A stretch of 64,000 nt of DNA from Corallium rubrum (lineage: Eukaryota > Cnidaria > Anthozoa > Scleralcyonacea > Coralliidae): the NCBI GenBank assembly GCA_964035015.1, contig OZ036003.1, positions 3,416,031 to 3,480,030 on the forward strand. The letters run 5' to 3'. This document shows positions 59,500-64,000 of the stretch, piece by piece. The notes under the pieces were generated by a model. That model was not told the origin of the DNA, searched no databases, and was given only the letters and a program-made list of their open reading frames with translations. Both the position numbers and the translations under genes were made by a program. The stretch's first letter is position 1. Each line of letters opens with the position of its first letter.

Positions 59500-60243
59500 T
59501 ACAGTAAGGTATATACATGGTTCAAAAGTTATCCATTACATTAATAAATAAATTTCTAATCAACAACCAAATACACTACTAAAAGTTCTAACCTTTCTGT
59601 GACTTTGGATAGAGTGCATAAATATATCTTGTTTGCAACTAATGTGCACTGTACAAATGAAACTATGGACAATGATAACATAGACCTAAATAGGTGGTGT
59701 ACTGTGTATGACAACAGGGCCCTATGGTACTTGGTGATAATCCACCTGTCATTTAAATTCTTTGTAAAATTTGTTTTCATTTATATGAAAGTAAAGCCAG
59801 CCTTCTTAGGTGAGATCTCCACTTACATGTAGATGTAGTATCGATGGAAATGCAATTAAGAAAGCTGGGCATGAGGGCATCCTGGGAGGGTTGGGAAAAG
59901 TTATATATATATGACAGCTGCAAGGCCACAACTCTTTAGACTACAAAGTTCTGAGTTCTGATGTAAATTGATGTGAATATGACATTAAATTCACCCCTCC
60001 CCCCCCCCCTTTCACTAGGGCTAGCCTTACCACGAAGGCCAACTAATACCTCCACATAAATATCCACTAGTTAGTCTTGTTGTTTTTTCTTTAAAAATGA
60101 GTTCACATCAATATAGGTTTTTATAATAATTTATAAGCAAACATTGCAATCATATTTTGCAGAAACATGAAAAGGTTTCATTCGGAACACAACAGAGATT
60201 GATGTAAATAATATGTATAGTAACATTGTGACATATATTATAC
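59500..60243. other. Intergenic or intronic DNA
   Basis: No supported gene. A C run is at 59998-60010. ORFs here are short and without recognisable content. Confidence 0.3.
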
Positions 60244-60663
60244 CTCTTTTAAAGCAAGGGATGATTCTTGTTGTGTAGTCAGTATGCCATCAATATCTTT
60301 TTGCAAGGGCCTCACATAAACCTGAGCCTGCTGGGCAATTTCCTTTACCCGGGCTGGGGTATATGGAGGTATGATAGCGTGAAAGCCCTGCTCAATGCCA
60401 CCTCTCTGGTATAGCAGGATCTCATACCCCCCACTAGATGCCAGGGCTGGAAACTTGGCCAAAAGACTCTCGTGAAAGTGAGAAGCATTTCCTTCTAGAT
60501 TAAACGTGATTGTCCCATGGCCAAGTCCAGAATTTGCTAAAACAGTCTTTTCTGCAACTGTAGTTTGTGGCTTCTTGCAGGAGACTCTAGACAGACAAGT
60601 GAATTTGATTGTACATTGAGCTTTCTTGCCCTTGTCCTTTCTTGGTTTAAACGTTGCTTTTGC
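60244..60663 (-). CDS. Internal exon of a G2E3-like cnidarian protein
   Basis: On the minus strand the exon follows an acceptor ACAATCAG (just above 60663) and ends GAG before donor GTATAA: 420 bp, 140 codons, phase 0 on both sides. It reads AKATFKPRKDKGKKAQCTIK, KFTCLSRVSCKKPQ, GLGHGTITFNLEGNASHFHE, LLAKFPALASSGGYEILLYQ, GFHAIIPPYTPARVKEIAQQ, AQVYVRPLQKDID. The block FPxLxxxGGYE ... PPYT ... RPLQKDI matches a region found in cnidarian proteins annotated as G2/M phase-specific E3 ubiquitin ligase-like, upstream of a HECT domain. The rest of the gene is outside recognisable range; upstream exons should lie at higher coordinates. Biochemical role of this region is unknown. Confidence 0.65.
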
Positions 60664-61469
60664 CTGATTGTAAAATGTAAACCCACCACCACCACCACCA
60701 CCCCCCCCCCCCCCTCAGGACAAGGTGGGTGTTAATAGAGGATTGGTAGGGGATTTAGACCAGTGAACATTCCCAAGGGGGTAGGGGATTTGAAGCTTTT
60801 AGAATTTATTTGTCCCGAGGGTACGTGCATTGGGTAGGGTTTAGTAATGAGCCTGTTGTTGATATTTCAGCGGTTGTTCATCTCAAGTAGCATTTTAAGT
60901 TTGTATGGTACTCAAACTAAGAACCGAGAATCCCTTGTAGACCTCGCACGGTTTTGATCGTTCTAAATTAGTTACGGTTGAAGCGACGACTGGTCAATTC
61001 ATCAATATTTTGTTGCCAGTGACCTGGGAACGGGATTGGTCTTATTTTTTTTACAGTACTTTGTAAGCTATCTGTCTCGAGAATAATTAGATGTATATAT
61101 TTCAAATGTAACCAGCCTCAAATTGAATGGTAAAGAGCTGAACGTAGTTGGGATGTCTTAATAGTGTTTAAAACTCAGGTGCATTAATGCCTGGGTCTAA
61201 CTTTTGCTGGATCCCAGTTTCCTCCGCTTTGTGTACGCGGCCGCGTCGCCGTTTTTGCGACATTTTATGCGTTACAAAATGGAGTTGCCAAGGAGTGAAC
61301 ATAGCCTAAAGTAAAGCCGTTTCGATGTGTGTTGTTCTGGTTAATGGTTTGCCGATTTTTTTTATTCTATACAGAAAATTACAAGTGGAAGACAACGAGG
61401 TTTTTAAAGGAAGTCTTCAATTCATGAAAGTAAGAAACCATCAATTATATATCACGTTTCTCTCTGACT

Positions 61470-61494
61470 CTGACGAAGGGCCTTCGCTCGAAAC
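61470..61494 (+). ncRNA. Solitary PLE hammerhead-like motif
   Basis: CTGACGA, the same 13-nt stem-II block and GAAAC are identical to 7279-7303. It continues GTGAGT instead of GTCGAG, and the rest of the PLE terminal repeat is absent. Confidence 0.5.
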
Positions 61495-62514
61495 GTGAGT
61501 AATATTAAATAAACTCCTACGTTCTGTTTTGACAGTATATCATACCTTACTATATATTTAGACAGCAATTATATAGACTGCTTACTCTTTCGCCCTAAGT
61601 CTCGTTCTTGTGTTTTATATACTTCACAAAACCATCAAAATTCAAGAGGGCCTAGGTGTATTTAATATTAATGCAAGTTCTAGTTTCATTAGTTTATGGT
61701 TGGATGACAATTTTTACAAATGAAAATTAGAGTTAATGGACGATACGAAGTACTAGTTTGCAACCAGTAGCTTCAATGATGACGACAAAACCGATTCATT
61801 GTCTAGTACCTTTAAAACCGGTTATTGTCTTAACAATATACTCTTTTTAACATAGACAAACATTTACAATTAGCTAAACCCCCTGGGCAAATGTACTCTC
61901 TATCGTCCATTATCTAAGAGTGTTCACTGTTCAATCAATGAACAACCAACCTTTAGTTAGAACTATTCGGCCTTAAGCCAACCACACATGATACATCGTC
62001 ATTCTTATCGAGATTTTCAAGCTGTAAGGGTTGCTTAAATTACCCACCCACCTTCCCATAAACAACGTTTATCCTATGTCGTTCTATATTACTAAAAAGG
62101 ATGAATATCAGGCATGAAGGTAATCATATCGTAATACATGTACATATAGTGAACACAACTCTATTATGAATCTATAGCTGTAACTAATTAATGAAAAATC
62201 CGTAACAACTATCAAAATATGAACTCTGTCCAATCGACAATTTAACAAAACCACGTGACTTTAAGTTCACGTTCTAGAATGAAAACATTATAGTTATATG
62301 TAGCTTAGATTAAGTGAACATTTTGTTATCTGTTAAAAATATTTCCATTACTTTAAATAAAGTAACGAAGTGCTGGCGGCAATCGCTCCAGGATTGAGGT
62401 CACAATTGACCCATAGACTTCTAATTCGTATGTAGAATATAAGAAACTTGCCTCAGAGCCCACTGTTATCATTGAAAATCGCTCTGATGCCTATTTACAA
62501 ATCCTGCATAGGGG

Positions 62515-62740
62515 TGTTTGCCCTGAGTAGATCAGGACCCAGCTCCATGACTGCATAGGAGTATATGTTCTGACCAGTTTTCAGGACCCAGCTCCAGTGA
62601 CTGCATTAGAGTATTTGTCCTGAACATATTTTCTCAGGGCCCAGCTCCAATAGGAGTATATGCCCTGACTAAATTCTACTCACGGCCCAGCTCCAATGAT
62701 TGCATGAGAGTGTTTGCCCTGAATTCAGGGCCCAGCTCTC
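62515..62740. repeat. Minisatellite, about 60-bp units, four to five copies
   Basis: Units contain CCCAGCTCCAATGA, TGCATAGGAGTATATG and CCTGA with variable spacing (starts near 62538, 62586, 62640, 62689 and 62731). Degenerate, non-coding. Confidence 0.8.
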
Positions 62741-63251
62741 AACATTCAATAGTATTGTCTGCTGGAGCAGTTGTCCCACACTTCCATAACCCCACAAGAC
62801 TGTTGTTGAGTTCATTATTTTATACTCATATTATATGCATGATACTGAGTAGAGTACATTAATAATAAAATAAAACGACAACCACAACCACAACCGTGAG
62901 GACAAACGCTTATGCGATCTGTCCCACGCAACGTTTGAAACGTTTATTTATAAATTGCAGTATTTAGTTATATACAATTGTATGAATATTCATGTTCATC
63001 GTATAAAATGAAAGCATGTCATTGTCAATGTATTAAAGAGCGACTCAAGATCATGTGTGAACAGTAACAACTATATATTTCTCTAGATATCTCACTTAGC
63101 ACTTTCAACTATCCTCTGATTAGTCTGATATTAATATTTATTTTGCTAAATGCTGTGCAATGATTTTGGGTAATGTTTAAATTTCTAATTGAATTGGAAG
63201 TGCTTATTTCTAACATTGTTTATATCATGAATATTAATTACAGTTTAATAT

Positions 63252-63525
63252 ACAGTAAAGCTTGAACTAGCTGCCTAAAGATGTGTACATCTTGACAACT
63301 TAGAAGTTCTTGCTATTCCTGTGCATTTTTAGGTTTGATTTGTAATTTGAAGTATAGTTTTATTGTTTTATTATTTTATAATATATCATAATTTCAACTT
63401 AACTATTAATTATGTACACAGTAAAGCTTGAACTAGCTGCCTAAAGACGTGTACATCTTGACAACCAGTTGACCAAAGACATGAGATATCTTGACAACTT
63501 AGAAGTTCTTGCTATTCCTGTGAGT
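63252..63525. repeat. Direct repeat pair
   Basis: CAGTAAAGCTTGAACTAGCT followed by GCCTAAAGAYGTGTACATCT occurs at about 63253 and 63419. The tail TTGACAACTTAGAAGTTCTT is also shared. The second copy has an extra internal block (CAGTTGACCAAAGACATGAG). Confidence 0.85.
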
Positions 63526-63848
63526 AGTGATACCCCCCCATATGGCAACCAAAGGGATGCCGCCTCATTAAATATTCAACTTATTATTTATTCATTTTAT
63601 AGCGTCGCGTTACGTCACTAAGTTCTAACCCTAGTCGCGGCACCCCCGTACCCCCGCTTTTAGCCAACCCCCCGGGTTTTTACTACGTCATTCATTCTCA
63701 TGCTCCTTTGGGACCCTCTAACCCTAACCTTGGACTCCCTATGAGCCGCTCAGGCAAATGCTAGAGTTGATTCTGTTATAAGTACTAAAGTACGGTGTTG
63801 TGTATATACACTTTACCCCAACAGTGGGTACGGTAAACGTTTGACAAG

Positions 63849-64000
63849 ATGGATATTATTTACGACGAACTACAGAGAAATAACATTGATATCGATAAAG
63901 ACACTTTGTCGTTTCACCTTAGCTCTTGTTTAGAAGAACATCGAGTACTATTCGACAGTATCAGTGGCCAAATACCCAGAATATGTCTTCAACACGTTTA
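63849..64000 (+). CDS. Probable first coding exon, truncated at window end
   Basis: ATG at 63849 in good context (CAAGATGG) opens a frame that runs to the last base: MDIIYDELQRNNIDIDKDTL, SFHLSSCLEEHRVLFDSISG and QIPRICLQHV. 50 codons with no stop, balanced composition, and an upstream leader-like region after a GC-richer stretch. No family is recognised from this short piece. Confidence 0.5.
   Translation, partial: MDIIYDELQRNNIDIDKDTLSFHLSSCLEEHRVLFDSISGQIPRICLQHV

Larger units (their letters stand above)
60664..63848. other. Intergenic/intronic region with repeats
   Basis: Contains a CCACCACCACC/C-run near 60686-60714, and a GC-rich patch at 61235-61262 (GTACGCGGCCGCGTCGCC) that may mark a promoter. 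A possible short exon at about 61375-61428 lies between TTCTATACAG and GTAAGA, with no identifiable product. Telomere-like TAACCCTAACC near 63719 is only two repeats. Confidence 0.3.

Noticed and set aside
63711..63735. Telomere-type TAACCC repeat
   Set aside because: Only two units, no array.

Overview
The window is eukaryotic and animal-like, most likely from a cnidarian (coral or sea anemone type), although the species cannot be fixed from sequence alone. It is AT-rich and full of long (TA)n tracts. It has spliced genes with GT-AG introns. Its transposons suit such a genome: GIY-YIG Penelope-like elements, Ty3/Gypsy, CR1/L2-like LINEs, hAT, Tc1/mariner, a CACTA/CMC-like element and many MITEs. 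Almost everything recognisable is mobile DNA or its remains. Clear host coding sequence is limited to one exon of a G2E3-like protein (60244-60663, minus) and a probable first exon cut by the right edge (63849-64000, plus).

Layout. 1-7360: Penelope-like elements, comprising a minus-strand reverse-transcriptase relic running off the left edge, a large palindrome of a second GIY-YIG family, and a nearly full-length plus-strand copy (4406-7359) with inverted terminal repeats. 8200-11330: a MITE, two hAT-type elements, LINE 3' ends and a short tandem repeat. 11863-34710: about 20 head-to-tail monomers of roughly 1143 bp. Each carries a dead C-terminal piece of a Tc1/mariner transposase on the minus strand and clusters of GTGTCAC motifs. 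The monomers are organised in two- and three-unit higher-order repeats. 35015-36287: two divergent, frameshifted ORFs of unknown, possibly viral, origin. 36485-37676: an ALOG-like domain joined to a tyrosine recombinase, with one frameshift.

38906-57469 is a four-level nest, and every level is supported by termini or target sites. A hAT-like shell (8-bp duplication TGCAACAA) holds a Ty3/Gypsy element (125-bp LTRs, 5-bp duplication CCGCA). The Gypsy pol is split by a CR1/L2-like LINE, whose endonuclease domain is in turn split by a 9.7-kb CACTA/CMC-like DNA transposon (42409-52130). This innermost and youngest insertion is the best preserved. It has an uninterrupted 646-residue transposase ORF, a candidate CCAAT-box promoter with a 5'-UTR intron, and a second six-exon gene (47116-50887) joining an RS-dipeptide region to a DUF4806-type domain. 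All splice phases of that gene fit, giving 378 codons plus a stop. The two genes together look like a two-gene transposon, and this is the most promising system in the window.

57478-63848 is mainly intergenic: long (TA)n arrays, possible promoter motifs, the G2E3-like exon, a minisatellite, direct repeats and a solitary copy of the Penelope-associated hammerhead-like motif.
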